From the NCBI RefSeq assembly GCF_000427825.1, contig NZ_KE386593.1, forward strand, positions 472,115 to 536,114: a stretch of 64,000 nt of DNA, read 5' to 3'. Origin of the DNA: Thermocrispum municipale DSM 44069 (GTDB lineage Bacteria > Actinomycetota > Actinomycetes > Mycobacteriales > Pseudonocardiaceae). A program made the position numbers and the translations under genes. The notes under the pieces are model-generated. The model saw only the letters and a list, made by a program, of their open reading frames with translations. It was not told the DNA's origin and searched no databases. Below are positions 27,409-36,644 of this stretch, one piece after another. Each line of letters starts with the position of its first letter. Position 1 is the first letter of the stretch.

Positions 27409-27759
27409 CTGGAGCCACCGGGCGACGCGGAACCGGGCCGCCTGGGCAGCGGGCTGCCCAGTGGAGCACGGCTGCCGGCACACCAGTCTGTGGCTGGTGG
27501 CGGGGCGCCGCCGCCCGCAGATCGGTAGCGGCCGGCCCAGTGGAGCACGGCTGCCGTCCCGTTGCGGACGGCCACCCACATGGAGCACGGCGGCCGCGGG
27601 CCAGGCTGTAGCGGGCGGCGGGCAGCCGTCGCGGCACGCCCGTCCGTAGTGGCAGGAGCGTCCTGCCGTCCGTAGCCTGCGCGCGGGCGGAAGCCGCTCG
27701 GGCCTGGCGCCGGTGACCGAAGACTTGCGATGCTCGACCGGCGGGCCAGGCGGTGACCG
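27409..27759. repeat. Gene-free region with repeated TGGAGCACGGC sequence
   Basis: GCCCAGTGGAGCACGGCTGC occurs at 27456 and 27535, and a shorter related copy ATGGAGCACGGCGGCCG at about 27580. No gene is supported. The region lies between the convergent thioesterase and pknG genes. Confidence 0.5.
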
Positions 27760-30558
27760 TCAGGTCATCGTCCGCGGGCGAATGCTGTTGGCCTTGTCGA
27801 CCAGCGCGATCCGTTTGTCCGACGTCTCGGCCAGCCGAGCCAGCGCGCGATAGCAACGCTCCAACCCGAAGCGGACCTCGCGGTCGTTCAGCTTGCAGCC
27901 GAGCACCGATGCGTTCGACGGCTGCCCGTTGCGCCGCTGCACCAGCGTGTGTGCCGCCTCCAACACCTCGGCCGACAGCCGCGCGTGCCGCTCGGCGTCC
28001 AGCGACAACCGCTCCAGCCGCTTGGCCGCATCGACCAGATCGCGCTCTTCGAGCGAGCCGGTGCCGTCCGCGCCGCCGCGCATCTTGATCTTGATGGCGG
28101 CGACCTGAGCGGCGGTGTGGTGCGTCGACGTCTGCGGGATCGACTCGAGTGCCTGGATGGCGCCCTCGCGCGCACCCTGGGCCAGGTAGACGCGCGCCAG
28201 CCCGAAGGCGGCGCTCACATACGACCGGTCGGTGCGCCACACCTGCTCGTACCCGCGCGCCGCGGTGAAGTAGTCACCGATCAGTTCCGCCGCCACCGCG
28301 CGGGCGAGCTTCGGCGCGATCTCGCCCGGCAACTCGTCGTACACGGCGTCGAAGGCCGCGTGCGCCAGCTTGGCTCGCCCGGCGACCAGTTCGATCAGCC
28401 CGCGGTACCACTCCAACCGCCAGTCGTGCGGGAATCCGGACTTGACCGCGATGTACTGGGCCGCCTGCAGCTGCCGGTGCGCCTCGGCCAGCTCGCCGAG
28501 CGCGACCCGAGCCCGCACCACGCGCAGCCGCACCTCGATCGAGTCGTGCGGGGCGTGCGCCAGCGCTTCGATGACCGCTCGTGGCTCGGCTGCGGTCGTC
28601 GTGGCCAGCAACGCGGCCGCCGGGTCGTCGGTGTCCACCATCGGCACCGGCAAGCCGGCCACCACGTCCTGCGGATCCGGCCTCGGCGGGGCGCCGCTGC
28701 CCTCCTCCGGCACCACCGCTTCGACGCCGAACGTGTGCGTCTCCGGGCTGAACACGGTCGACGTGCCGGGTCGCGGCTCGCCGGTGCCCAGCGCCATGAC
28801 CTCGCGCAGCACGCCCTTGAGCTGATCGGCCATCTCCGCCGCGGAGACGAACCGCCGCTCGGGGTCGGCGTGCGTTGCCCGCTTGAGGAAGCGGTAGTAG
28901 CTGTCGAACAGCATGAACAGCGGGACTTCTTCCCGCGGCGGCAGAGTCGTCTTGTACTTCGACGAGTAGCCGGCGAACTCGAACGACAGCACGGCGAGGG
29001 TGCGGCCCACGGTGAACAGGTCGGACTGCACGCTGGCGCCGTGCGTGGCCAGCTCGGGCGCGCTGTATCCGGAGGTGAAGAACAGCGGGCTGGTGTAGTC
29101 GTCCATGCGCCGGACCGCACCCATGTCGATCAGCTTCAGCTGCTCGTTGGTCTGGATGACGTTGTCCGGCTTCAGGTCGCAGTAGAGCAGGCCCTGGCTG
29201 TGCAGGTAGCCGAGCGCCGGGAGGATCTCCAGGCCGTAGGCGATCACCTGGCCGATCGGCAGGCCCTCCGCGCGTCCGGTGCGCTTGTGGTGGGCCAGCG
29301 CCAGCTGCCGCAGCGACTGCCCGCCCACGTACTCCATGACGATGTAGCCGACCGTGGCGCCGGTCTGCGGGTCCGGGTGCTCGACGAAGTTGTAGATCTT
29401 GACGATGTTCGGGTGCTCGACCTCGGCCAGATAGCGGGTCTCGCTGCGAGCCGCCTGGATCGCGTTCTCGTCGCCGGTGTCGATCAGGCCTTTGAGCACC
29501 ACCCAGCGGTCGGCCACGTTGTGGTCCTGCGCCAGGTAGATCCAGCCGAGGCCGCCGTAGGCCAGCGCGCCGAGCACCTCGTACTGGCCACCGACCAGCT
29601 CGCCGGGCTGCAGCTTCGGCTTGAAGTAGAACGCGGTGCCGCACTTCGGGCACTCGCCCTCGGTGGGGCCGGGCTGCCCTTTGCTGCCCCTGCCGACCTT
29701 CGCGCCGCAGTTGCTGCAGAAACGCTTGTGCTCCGCGACCACCGGATCCTGCATCACCGCGGACGACGGCTCGCGGTAGGGCACCGGCGGCACGTCGACC
29801 AGGCCGGCGCCCAAGCCGCCGCGACGGCTCGAAGTGCGCTGGGTGGACGTACGGCGGCGGGTCATCGGCCTGCTTCCGGTGCCCGTGCCGCGCGAGCCGG
29901 TCCAGCCCGTGCCGCGGGAACCGGTGCCTTGGGAGCCGGTCACCTGGGAACCGGTGCCTTGGGAGCCGGTGCTTTGCGAGCCGGTCCGTTGGGAACCGGT
30001 GCGCGGGCCCGTGCCCTGGGACCCGGACGGCTCGCCGTTGATCGGGCGGAGACTGCCCGTGCTCGGCACCGGCATCTCCGGTTGCGGCGCCGGCTGTGCG
30101 CGCGTCGGCGGGGGCGTGATCGCACGCGTCTCCGGGGTCTCCACCTGCAGCACGCTGGTGACCTCCGGCGCATTCTCCGGTGGTGGCTGCCACTGCTGGG
30201 TGGCATCGGGCTGGATCGACACGTGCTGGGTGGCGTCGCCGCCCTCGTCCGGCAAGGTCACCGGTTGCATCGTGGGCTTGGTCGGCCCCTCGGCCGGACG
30301 AGCGTGCCGGGCCTGCCGCGGCCCGCCCTGGGGTGGCCGGCCCGCCGCAGGACGGCCCGGCGAAGCCTGCTTCTGCGGCGGCAGTTGCGCGCCGGTGCCC
30401 GGCCACATCGGCTGGGACGAGGTCTGCCGCTGGTGCGACTGGGCAGCCGAGTACGGCCGGCGCGCGGCAGGCGGGGTCGCGGGACCGTTCTCCCCGGCCG
30501 ACTGCGCGGGTTCGCCCTGCCCACGACCGGTGTTGATGGGATCCTCCGGTGACGTCAT
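27760..30558 (-). CDS. pknG: Serine/threonine protein kinase PknG
   Basis: A 932-residue soluble kinase. The first 270 residues are disordered, rich in Pro, Gln and Thr, with a degenerate GS-x-x-T repeat at about 178-230. A rubredoxin-like metal site follows (CSNC at 281-284, CPKC at 303-306), then the kinase domain with the glycine loop ALAYGGLG, catalytic loop YCDLKPDN and metal-binding IDMG, then a TPR region from about 700. In mycobacteria PknG controls glutamate metabolism through GarA. Start ATG 30558 with AGGGGGAG upstream. It ends the glnX-glnH-pknG operon, starting 13 bases after glnH. Confidence 0.95.
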   Translation of the reverse strand: MTSPEDPINTGRGQGEPAQSAGENGPATPPAARRPYSAAQSHQRQTSSQPMWPGTGAQLPPQKQASPGRPAAGRPPQGGPRQARHARPAEGPTKPTMQPVTLPDEGGDATQHVSIQPDATQQWQPPPENAPEVTSVLQVETPETRAITPPPTRAQPAPQPEMPVPSTGSLRPINGEPSGSQGTGPRTGSQRTGSQSTGSQGTGSQVTGSQGTGSRGTGWTGSRGTGTGSRPMTRRRTSTQRTSSRRGGLGAGLVDVPPVPYREPSSAVMQDPVVAEHKRFCSNCGAKVGRGSKGQPGPTEGECPKCGTAFYFKPKLQPGELVGGQYEVLGALAYGGLGWIYLAQDHNVADRWVVLKGLIDTGDENAIQAARSETRYLAEVEHPNIVKIYNFVEHPDPQTGATVGYIVMEYVGGQSLRQLALAHHKRTGRAEGLPIGQVIAYGLEILPALGYLHSQGLLYCDLKPDNVIQTNEQLKLIDMGAVRRMDDYTSPLFFTSGYSAPELATHGASVQSDLFTVGRTLAVLSFEFAGYSSKYKTTLPPREEVPLFMLFDSYYRFLKRATHADPERRFVSAAEMADQLKGVLREVMALGTGEPRPGTSTVFSPETHTFGVEAVVPEEGSGAPPRPDPQDVVAGLPVPMVDTDDPAAALLATTTAAEPRAVIEALAHAPHDSIEVRLRVVRARVALGELAEAHRQLQAAQYIAVKSGFPHDWRLEWYRGLIELVAGRAKLAHAAFDAVYDELPGEIAPKLARAVAAELIGDYFTAARGYEQVWRTDRSYVSAAFGLARVYLAQGAREGAIQALESIPQTSTHHTAAQVAAIKIKMRGGADGTGSLEERDLVDAAKRLERLSLDAERHARLSAEVLEAAHTLVQRRNGQPSNASVLGCKLNDREVRFGLERCYRALARLAETSDKRIALVDKANSIRPRTMT
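29890..30005. repeat. In-frame degenerate 15-18 base repeat in pknG
   Basis: Repeated GGAACCGGTGCCTTGGGAGC-like units encode the GS-x-x-T stretch in the disordered N-terminus of PknG. Such repeats change copy number easily between strains. Confidence 0.65.
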
Positions 30559-30571
30559 CGGCTGACTCCCC

Positions 30572-31537
30572 CTAGCGGTACTTCGGCTTCGGCGGCGAAT
30601 CCGAGCCGAGCACGGGTTTGAGCCATTTGTTGTAGCTCTTCTGCCACTCCCCGCCACGAATCTCGTCCAGCACGGCGTTGACGTAGCGGACCATGTCCTT
30701 GTTTTCCTTCGGGATCCCGATGCCGTAGGGCTCCTCGGTGAACCGCTCACCGACGACCTTCAGCGTGGGATCCTGCTGGGCCATTCCGGCCAGGATCGTG
30801 TCGTCGGTCGAGATGGCTTCCACCTGTCCCTGCTGCATCATCACCAGACAATCCGACCAATTGTCCACCGCGACCGGGATCGGCTTGGCGGGCGACTGGG
30901 CGATGTTGCGCAGCGACGTCGATCCGCTGGTCGCGCACACCCGCTTGCCGCCCAGATCCTTCAGGCTGTCATAGTCCGAGGTCTTTTTCACCAGCACCCG
31001 CTGGCCGGCGACGTAGTACACGCTGGAGAACTCGATGTCCTTGCGGCGCTCGCAGTTGATGGTCATCGTGCGGACCACGATGTCCACCTTCCCGTTCTTG
31101 AGCGCGTCGATGCGCTGCTGCGACGTAATGGCCCGGAACTGGGCGGCCGACGGGTGCCCGAGCAGCTTCACCGCGATCGCCTTGGCGATGTCGATGTCGA
31201 AGCCCTCCAGCTGACCGGTGGTCGGGTTGCGGAAGCCGAACAGGAACGTGTTCTGGTCGACGCCGACGACGAGCTTCTTGCGCTTGCGGATCTTGTCCAT
31301 CGTCGAGCCGGGCGGGATCGCCGTGCCCTGCGGCTTCAGGCTCACGGTCGGATCGCCGCAATCGTCCTCTCCACCGCCCGGCGCCTCGATCTTCGGGTTG
31401 ATCGTCGCGTTGGCGGGCATCGGTGGCTCGGCCGTGACCATCGGCGAGAGATCACGCGGCTCGCCCGCGGCGCAGCCGGTGAGCACCGCCGACGCGACCA
31501 GCAGGGCGGCAACCTTGGCCGCGGTCAGCTTTCTCAT
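30572..31537 (-). CDS. glnH: Glutamate/amino-acid-binding lipoprotein GlnH
   Basis: A 321-residue lipoprotein with Cys22 in VLTGC and the amino-acid-binding fold (KLVVGVDQNTFLFGF, then GFDIDIAKAIAVKLLG and VNAVLDEIRGGEWQKSYNKW). In mycobacteria GlnH senses aspartate/glutamate outside and signals through GlnX to PknG. ATG 31537 with GAGGGAG upstream overlaps the glnX stop by four bases. No transport permease is adjacent, consistent with a sensing role. Confidence 0.9.
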   Translation of the reverse strand: MRKLTAAKVAALLVASAVLTGCAAGEPRDLSPMVTAEPPMPANATINPKIEAPGGGEDDCGDPTVSLKPQGTAIPPGSTMDKIRKRKKLVVGVDQNTFLFGFRNPTTGQLEGFDIDIAKAIAVKLLGHPSAAQFRAITSQQRIDALKNGKVDIVVRTMTINCERRKDIEFSSVYYVAGQRVLVKKTSDYDSLKDLGGKRVCATSGSTSLRNIAQSPAKPIPVAVDNWSDCLVMMQQGQVEAISTDDTILAGMAQQDPTLKVVGERFTEEPYGIGIPKENKDMVRYVNAVLDEIRGGEWQKSYNKWLKPVLGSDSPPKPKYR

Positions 31538-32946
31538 CGGTACTCCCTCAGCCGCTCGTACATGCCGACCGCGACTCCTCCGGCGGCGATCAACCCCAAT
31601 GCCACCCAGCCCCACGGCAACAGCGTGAGCGCGGCGCCGGCATCGGACGCGTTGTCGAAGAAACTCTGCCTGCCGTGCAGGATCGCGGTGCGCAGGTCGA
31701 CGTCGAGCTGATTGAACGCCCGCGCGCTGCTGTCCTCACGGGTGTCGTCGATGGCCACACTGGCCGCTTCCAGGTACTCGCCTTCGCCGTCCAGCTTGCG
31801 GACCTTGTCGTGCGCCTTCAGCCACGCCGTTGCGCTGGCCTGGGCCTTGTCCAGCGTCTCCGCCAGCTCGTCCTGCTCGTCGGCCGCGGCACGGGCCTCG
31901 GCGAGCAGGCCGCCGTTGCCGTCCTTGCCCGCCATTTCCTGCGCTTCCTTGGCGAACTCCTTGGCGTACTGCTCGCCCTCGCCGCGCGAGACCAGCAGCA
32001 GCGTCTCGTCGACCCGCGCCTTGAGGCCGGCGATGCGGGCCCGCACCAGTCGGTCCACCTGCTCGGAGCCTTGGCTCTCGCTGCTGCCGATCAACACGCT
32101 CTGGGTGATCAAGGCGGCAGAACTCCACAGCAGGCCGACCACGATCGCCCCGGTCGCCACCACCAGTCCGATGTTGAACACACGATTGGTGCGCCGCTTC
32201 AGGTACAGCTGCGTGGCGATCAGGGCGGCCAGCAGCCCGATCACGAGCACCGCGGTCAGCCACGGGACCGAGCGGGCCTCGGCCTGCCGCTCGGCCAGCG
32301 CCTTGGTGTCGGCCTCGTACAGCGCCTCGGCCGCGGGCAGGATCGTCGACTGCATCAGCTCGGAGGCTTCCCGCAGGTAGGCCGCGCCCGCCGGGAATCC
32401 CTGCCGGTTGTTGGCGCGCGCGGTGCCGACCAGCTCGGCGTAGACCGGCACGTACTTGCCGATGATGTCGATCTGCCGGGAGACCTCCGGGCCCGCGTCG
32501 GGATCGGAGGCGGCGCGGGCCAGGAAGACCCCGGCCTGCGCAATGTCGTTCTCGAACCGGGCGCGGAGCGCGGGCGGCTCCTCGCCGGTGGACAGGAAGG
32601 AGCTGGACGCCGTCGCGTCCGCGTCCGACAGCGCGCGGTAGACCTGCTGCGCCGCGGCGGCCAGTGGCTCGCGCCGATCGGTCAGCTCGCTGACGGCGTC
32701 CGTCTTCTGTTGCGTCATCACCGCCGCGGTGAGCCCGGTGATCAGCGTCAGCAGCACCAGGCCGGTGGCGATGAGCGCGAGCCGCCCCGGCGTCGTGGTC
32801 CACGAGCGCAGCACCGTGCGCATGGCTTCACCGGCCAACCCCACGACACCGCGCAGACCGGACTTGCCACGGCTGTCGCCTTGCGGGTGCCCCGGCGGTG
32901 GCAATTGTCCGGGCGGGTGGGGTTGGGCCGCAGTGCTGATCGGCAA
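31534..32946 (-). CDS. glnX: GlnX transmembrane signalling protein
   Basis: A 470-residue membrane protein with four helices: about residues 55-78, then after a helical external domain a pair VPWLTAVLVIGLLAALIATQ and IGLVVATGAIVVGLLWSSA, and one near the C-terminus. Long helices resemble chemoreceptor sensor domains. The TTG at 32946 was chosen because GGAGG lies five bases before it; a TTG at 33063 lacks a site. It is the first gene of glnX-glnH-pknG and should relay binding by GlnH across the membrane. Confidence 0.87.
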   Translation of the reverse strand: MPISTAAQPHPPGQLPPPGHPQGDSRGKSGLRGVVGLAGEAMRTVLRSWTTTPGRLALIATGLVLLTLITGLTAAVMTQQKTDAVSELTDRREPLAAAAQQVYRALSDADATASSSFLSTGEEPPALRARFENDIAQAGVFLARAASDPDAGPEVSRQIDIIGKYVPVYAELVGTARANNRQGFPAGAAYLREASELMQSTILPAAEALYEADTKALAERQAEARSVPWLTAVLVIGLLAALIATQLYLKRRTNRVFNIGLVVATGAIVVGLLWSSAALITQSVLIGSSESQGSEQVDRLVRARIAGLKARVDETLLLVSRGEGEQYAKEFAKEAQEMAGKDGNGGLLAEARAAADEQDELAETLDKAQASATAWLKAHDKVRKLDGEGEYLEAASVAIDDTREDSSARAFNQLDVDLRTAILHGRQSFFDNASDAGAALTLLPWGWVALGLIAAGGVAVGMYERLREYR

Positions 32947-33549
32947 ATCATCCTCCGCGCCAATGCCTACGTACCCCTGTGCGAGCGCGCGCGGCCCCCA
33001 GACCGGCGAGATGCGCCCCCGCCTGTGCAACGTAGTCCAAATAGCCGCGTCCGGCGGTATCAATCGGGATAACCATGGCGTGATTCGTCAACTTTGGTGT
33101 GTCGTTCGGCGCGAGTGGCGCGCAAGGTGCGGTGGTGATCGCGCTGGGTCACCAATCGGCCGGCGGCTAGGCCGGTCGAGTGGGTGCGAGTCGGGCGAGG
33201 GCCGGGTTCGCGGCTGGTGCCGGTCGGTGCGCAGCGCTCGTGGTGAGAGACGGCCGCGCAATCCGGGCGGACACAGTGGGGAGCGCCGGCGGGGTGGCCA
33301 AACGAGCCCGCTCGTTGGAACCGGAGGGCATGGCACCGTGTGCTGGCGAGCGGGTGCGCTGAGCGTGGCAGCCAGGGCTCGCGGGGCCGGCGTGGTGGAC
33401 GACCTGGCGCGGATGGGCCGGTTGCGCGCGGGAGCTGGCGCGGTGAGCGAGCCTGGCGCAGACGTGGCCGGTTGCGCGCGCTGCCATGGCGACGGAACCG
33501 CGGCGTAACACCTCCGCCGCGCGCAGGCAGCGGACGCCGACAGCCGTTG
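32947..33549. other. Gene-free region upstream of glnX
   Basis: About 600 GC-rich bases with open frames on both strands but no supported gene. GGCCGGTTGCGCGCG occurs twice near 33415-33480. The promoter of the glnX operon should lie in its left part. Confidence 0.4.
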
Positions 33550-33831
33550 CTACGACTTGACCAGCCGCGCGATCGCCGCGCTCGCCTCGGCCACTTTGGC
33601 GTCCGCGTCCGCGCCACCGCCGGCGATCGCGCCGGCCACGCAGTGCTTCAAGTGCTCGTCGAGCAAGCCGAGGGAGACCGCCTGCAACGCCTTGGTGACC
33701 GCGGAGACCTGGGTCAGCACGTCGATGCAGTACTCGTCGTTCTCCACCATGCGCGCGATGCCGCGGACCTGACCCTCGATGCGCCGCAGTCGCTTCAGGT
33801 AGCGGTCCTTGTCCTCGGTGTATCCATGCAT
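33550..33831 (-). CDS. csoR: CsoR-family copper-sensing repressor
   Basis: A 93-residue all-helical repressor. The copper ligands of CsoR are present: Cys in NDEYCIDVL, then His and Cys in DEHLKHC. The family opening [20 protein letters not shown] is typical. The ATG at 33831 lies only nine bases from the operator-like sequence at 33841-33857, so the transcript may have a very short leader. No copper exporter or copper chaperone gene is adjacent; a CutA protein is encoded 370 bases away. Confidence 0.9.
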   Translation of the reverse strand: MHGYTEDKDRYLKRLRRIEGQVRGIARMVENDEYCIDVLTQVSAVTKALQAVSLGLLDEHLKHCVAGAIAGGGADADAKVAEASAAIARLVKS

Positions 33832-33840
33832 AACCCCAGG

Positions 33841-33857
33841 ATACCGGGTGGGGGTAT
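33841..33857. promoter_or_regulatory. Candidate CsoR operator, ATACCGGGTGGGGGTAT
   Basis: An inverted repeat ATACC/GGTAT around a G/C tract, the form expected for CsoR operators, immediately upstream of csoR. Suggests autoregulation. Confidence 0.6.
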
Positions 33858-33954
33858 AGCGTGCTGGGATTCGTTGTGCCTGGTCGTAGCCATAACGTTT
33901 CTTGACACCGTGATCTGGCCCATGCTTGACTCCCGGCGCGTCGAGAGGATTGAC

Positions 33955-34158
33955 ATGGCTCAGGGCACCGTGAAGTGGTTCAACTCGGAAAAGGGCTTCG
34001 GGTTCATCGCGCCCGATGACGGGGATCGCGACGTGTTCGTGCACTACTCCGAGATTCAGGGCACCGGATTCCGCACCCTCGAGGAGAACCAGCGGGTCGA
34101 GTTCGAGATCGGTCAGGGGGCGAAGGGTCCCCAGGCGACGAGCGTCCGCGTGGTCTGA
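33955..34158 (+). CDS. cspA: Cold-shock protein (CspA family), copy 2
   Basis: A 67-residue cold-shock protein with RNP1 KGFGFI and RNP2 [15 protein letters not shown] precedes the ATG at 33955. It is divergent from csoR. Relative to copy 1 at 25524 it is about 80% identical, changes clustering in the loop DDGDRD and the C-terminal tail. Confidence 0.93.
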   Translation: MAQGTVKWFNSEKGFGFIAPDDGDRDVFVHYSEIQGTGFRTLEENQRVEFEIGQGAKGPQATSVRVV

Positions 34159-34200
34159 CGCTCGGCCGGACCGCAGGCACGACCGGTTCACCGACCCGCG

Positions 34201-34521
34201 TCAGCTGGGCCGGGTTTCTTCCGTGATCCACTCCAGGTAAGGTGCGCTGCCGTCCTGAATCGGGGTGGCGATGACTTCGGGCACGTCGTAGTCGTGCGCT
34301 GCCGTGATGTGGTCGATGAGCGCGGAGACGCGGTCGGCGGCGGTCTTGATCTCCACGCGCCATTCCGGCTCGGTCTGCACCGCCCCTTCCCAGCGGTAGA
34401 CGCTGGTGATCGGGCCGACCACTTGCGCGCACGCGCCCAGGCGTGCGTCCACCGCGCTCGCGGCCAGTGCTCGGGCGGCTTCCTCGGAAGCGGTCGTCGT
34501 CGTCACGATCATCGCTCGCAT
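34201..34521 (-). CDS. cutA: CutA divalent-ion tolerance protein
   Basis: A 106-residue protein with the CutA trimer pattern: VTTTTASEEAARALAASAVD, then ACAQVVGPITSVYRWEG and a C-terminal PIQDGSAPYLEWI. CutA proteins are linked to copper and other divalent metals. ATG at 34521; a second ATG nine bases later is possible. Near csoR, which may be meaningful or chance. Confidence 0.9.
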   Translation of the reverse strand: MRAMIVTTTTASEEAARALAASAVDARLGACAQVVGPITSVYRWEGAVQTEPEWRVEIKTAADRVSALIDHITAAHDYDVPEVIATPIQDGSAPYLEWITEETRPS

Positions 34522-34619
34522 GCCGGTCACGGTAGCGCGCTGCGTCCTGCGTGTCGGCGGTTGCGCGGCTCGAATCAACGGGTTTCGGTCGACCCGCCGA
34601 AGCCGGTACGGTGCCCCGC

Positions 34620-35597
34620 GTGTCTCACCCCCCCTTCCAACACCGCCGCCCGCCCGGACGCAGGTATCCGCCAGGCCGGGGTCCGGTGAACTCCGGCCCG
34701 CCGCCCGGTCGCTACCCCCAGCACGCTGCGCCTCCGGTGCGGGACCAGTACCCGCCCCAACCCGACCCGTATCCGGCCCAGCAGCCGTACGCGCCGCGCG
34801 ATGGGTACGAGTCCCAGCAGCGGTACGCGCCGCGCGATGGGTACGAGTCCCAGGAGCCGTACGCGCCGCGCGATCGGTACGAGTCCCACCAGCGGTACGC
34901 GCCGCAGCGCGACCGGTACGAGCCGGAGCGTGAGCCATCCTCCGAGTCCTATTCCGGTGCTTCCTACGACGAGCCGTCGTTCCGGCTGCGCCTTCCCGGG
35001 CTCGGGCTGCTGTTCGCCATCGCGGGCCTGGCCGTCCAAGCCGTCAGCTTGTTCCTGCTGCCCTGGATCACCGCGGGCCAGCAGTCGCTGTCGGCCGGTG
35101 ATCTCTGGGAGGCCGCGTCCAACGCAGGCGCCCACGGCGTCGGTGGCTGGTATCTGTTCCTGTTCAGCTACCCGCTGGCCGCGCTCAGCGTCGTGCTCAC
35201 CCTGGCCGCGCTGTTCGAATCCGCCGCGATGAAGGTCGTCTGGTTGGGGCTGACCCTGCTCGGGTGCGGCTACCTGGCCATCCGACACGGGGTCGGGCCA
35301 CTCGTGGACACCGTGGGCGAGGGCGGCGAGCTGAGCCGTCCGGACATCGTGATCGGGCTCGTCGCGGTGGCCGTCATCGTCTTCGTGGCGTTCCTGTTCA
35401 AGATCGCCGTGTCGACGTTCCGCCGGATCGCGGCACTGATCCTGCTGGTCCTGGCCGGCGTGCACCTGTACGCGGTGACGGACCTGACCGGGACGTCGGA
35501 CGTCGCGGAGCTGAGCTTCGGCGCGTTCGGTCCGGCGCTCGGCTACGGCCTCTGTGCGCTCGCTGCGCTGCTGCCCAAGCGGCTACCGGGCATCTGA
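34620..35597 (+). CDS. Membrane protein with repetitive Tyr/Arg/Pro-rich N-terminus
   Basis: A 325-residue protein of unknown function. The first 110 residues are hydrophilic and contain four to five 12-residue repeats of the form YAPRDGYES(Q/H)(Q/E). Then come five or six transmembrane helices from about residue 128 (GLLFAIAGLAVQAVSLFLLPW). Such actinobacterial proteins with disordered N-tails are often envelope or division related, but nothing here proves it. GTG 34620 or GTG 34611 are the start options. Confidence 0.7.
   Translation: MSHPPFQHRRPPGRRYPPGRGPVNSGPPPGRYPQHAAPPVRDQYPPQPDPYPAQQPYAPRDGYESQQRYAPRDGYESQEPYAPRDRYESHQRYAPQRDRYEPEREPSSESYSGASYDEPSFRLRLPGLGLLFAIAGLAVQAVSLFLLPWITAGQQSLSAGDLWEAASNAGAHGVGGWYLFLFSYPLAALSVVLTLAALFESAAMKVVWLGLTLLGCGYLAIRHGVGPLVDTVGEGGELSRPDIVIGLVAVAVIVFVAFLFKIAVSTFRRIAALILLVLAGVHLYAVTDLTGTSDVAELSFGAFGPALGYGLCALAALLPKRLPGI
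34785..34930. repeat. 36-base in-frame tandem repeats
   Basis: Four consecutive units built on TACGCGCCGCGCGATGGGTA and CGAGTCCC encode YAPRDGYES-type repeats. The two central units are nearly identical at the DNA level. Confidence 0.8.
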
Positions 35598-36614
35598 ACG
35601 TTCGAACTCCGCCCGCACACCCAGCAACCGAATCGGACGATCCCGCTCGAACCCACGGAGGACGTCAAGTGCGGCCTTCTCCAGCTCGGCGGGATCGGAC
35701 GTCGGCGTAAGCAGCTTCGCGCTGCGTGTGCGCGTGAAGAACGGAGCGAACCGTACTTTGACGGCGATCCGCACGGCCGGACGTCCCTCGGCGGCGACGT
35801 CCTCGCTGACCCGCCGCGCGAGCTCCGCCGTGGCCTGTTCGACGTCCGCCCACTCGGTCAGGTTCTGCTGGTACGTGGTTTCCCTGCTCCGCGAGCGGGC
35901 CACGTACGGGGTCGCGGCGACCTCGGTCTCGCCTCGCCCGTGCGCGAGGTGCCAGTACCACGGGCCCATCACCGGCCCGAAGCGCGCGGCGAGGGCGTTC
36001 CGGTCGGCCGAGGCGAGCTGGTTGACCGTGTGGATGCCGAGTGCGGCCAGCTTCGCACGAGTTTTGCTGCCGACGCCGTGCAAGGCATCCGTCGGCCGCT
36101 CACCCATCACCTCGAACCAGTTCGACGCGGTCAGCCGGAAGACCCCCGCGGGCTTGCCGAACTCCGTGGCGATCTTGGCGCGCAGCCGGTTGTCGCCGAT
36201 GCCGACCGTACACTCCAGCTGGGTCTCCGCCCGCACGCGCTCCTGGACACGCCGCGCGAACGACTCCGGATCGTCGCTGGTCACCCCGAGGAAAGCTTCG
36301 TCCCACCCGAGCACTTCCACCGGCACCTCGAACGACCGCAGCACGTCCATGACGTGTGCCGACGCCTCGTTGTAGGTGTCCGGGTCGGTAGGCAGGAAGA
36401 TCGCATCGGGACACTTCTTGGCGGCCGTGCGCATCGGCATGCCGGACCGGACACCGAACTCCCGCGCCGGGTAGGACGCCGTGGCCACCACCGCCCGCTC
36501 CGTCGGGTCCCCGCGTCCGCCGACGATGACCGGTTTCCCGCGCAGCTCGGGCCGGCGCAGCATCTCGACCGCGGCGAGGAATTGATCGAGATCGACGTGC
36601 AGAACCCAGCGCAT
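35583..36614 (-). CDS. dinB: DNA polymerase IV (Y-family, DinB)
   Basis: A 343-residue translesion polymerase. Catalytic acids are Asp8 (HVDLDQF) and Asp105-Glu106 (LGWDEAFLG), where the more usual serine before DE is Trp. The steric and palm motifs ATASYPAREFGVRSGMPM and helix-hairpin-helix DALHGVGSKTRAKLAALGI are clear. ATG 36614 begins directly at the conserved start. It ends 14 bases inside the end of the convergent plus-strand gene and is divergent from the next gene by 30 bases. No beta-clamp motif was sought. Confidence 0.9.
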   Translation of the reverse strand: MRWVLHVDLDQFLAAVEMLRRPELRGKPVIVGGRGDPTERAVVATASYPAREFGVRSGMPMRTAAKKCPDAIFLPTDPDTYNEASAHVMDVLRSFEVPVEVLGWDEAFLGVTSDDPESFARRVQERVRAETQLECTVGIGDNRLRAKIATEFGKPAGVFRLTASNWFEVMGERPTDALHGVGSKTRAKLAALGIHTVNQLASADRNALAARFGPVMGPWYWHLAHGRGETEVAATPYVARSRSRETTYQQNLTEWADVEQATAELARRVSEDVAAEGRPAVRIAVKVRFAPFFTRTRSAKLLTPTSDPAELEKAALDVLRGFERDRPIRLLGVRAEFERSDAR

Positions 36615-36644
36615 AGGCCCAGTCTGCCCCGCTAGGTTGTCCAT

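Noticed and set aside
27456-27600. Mobile element ends from the TGGAGCACGGC repeats
   Set aside because: No transposase or target-site duplication; only short imperfect copies.
33072-33508. Plus-strand gene upstream of csoR
   Set aside because: GC-rich frame open on several strands at once, no ribosome site, low-complexity translation.
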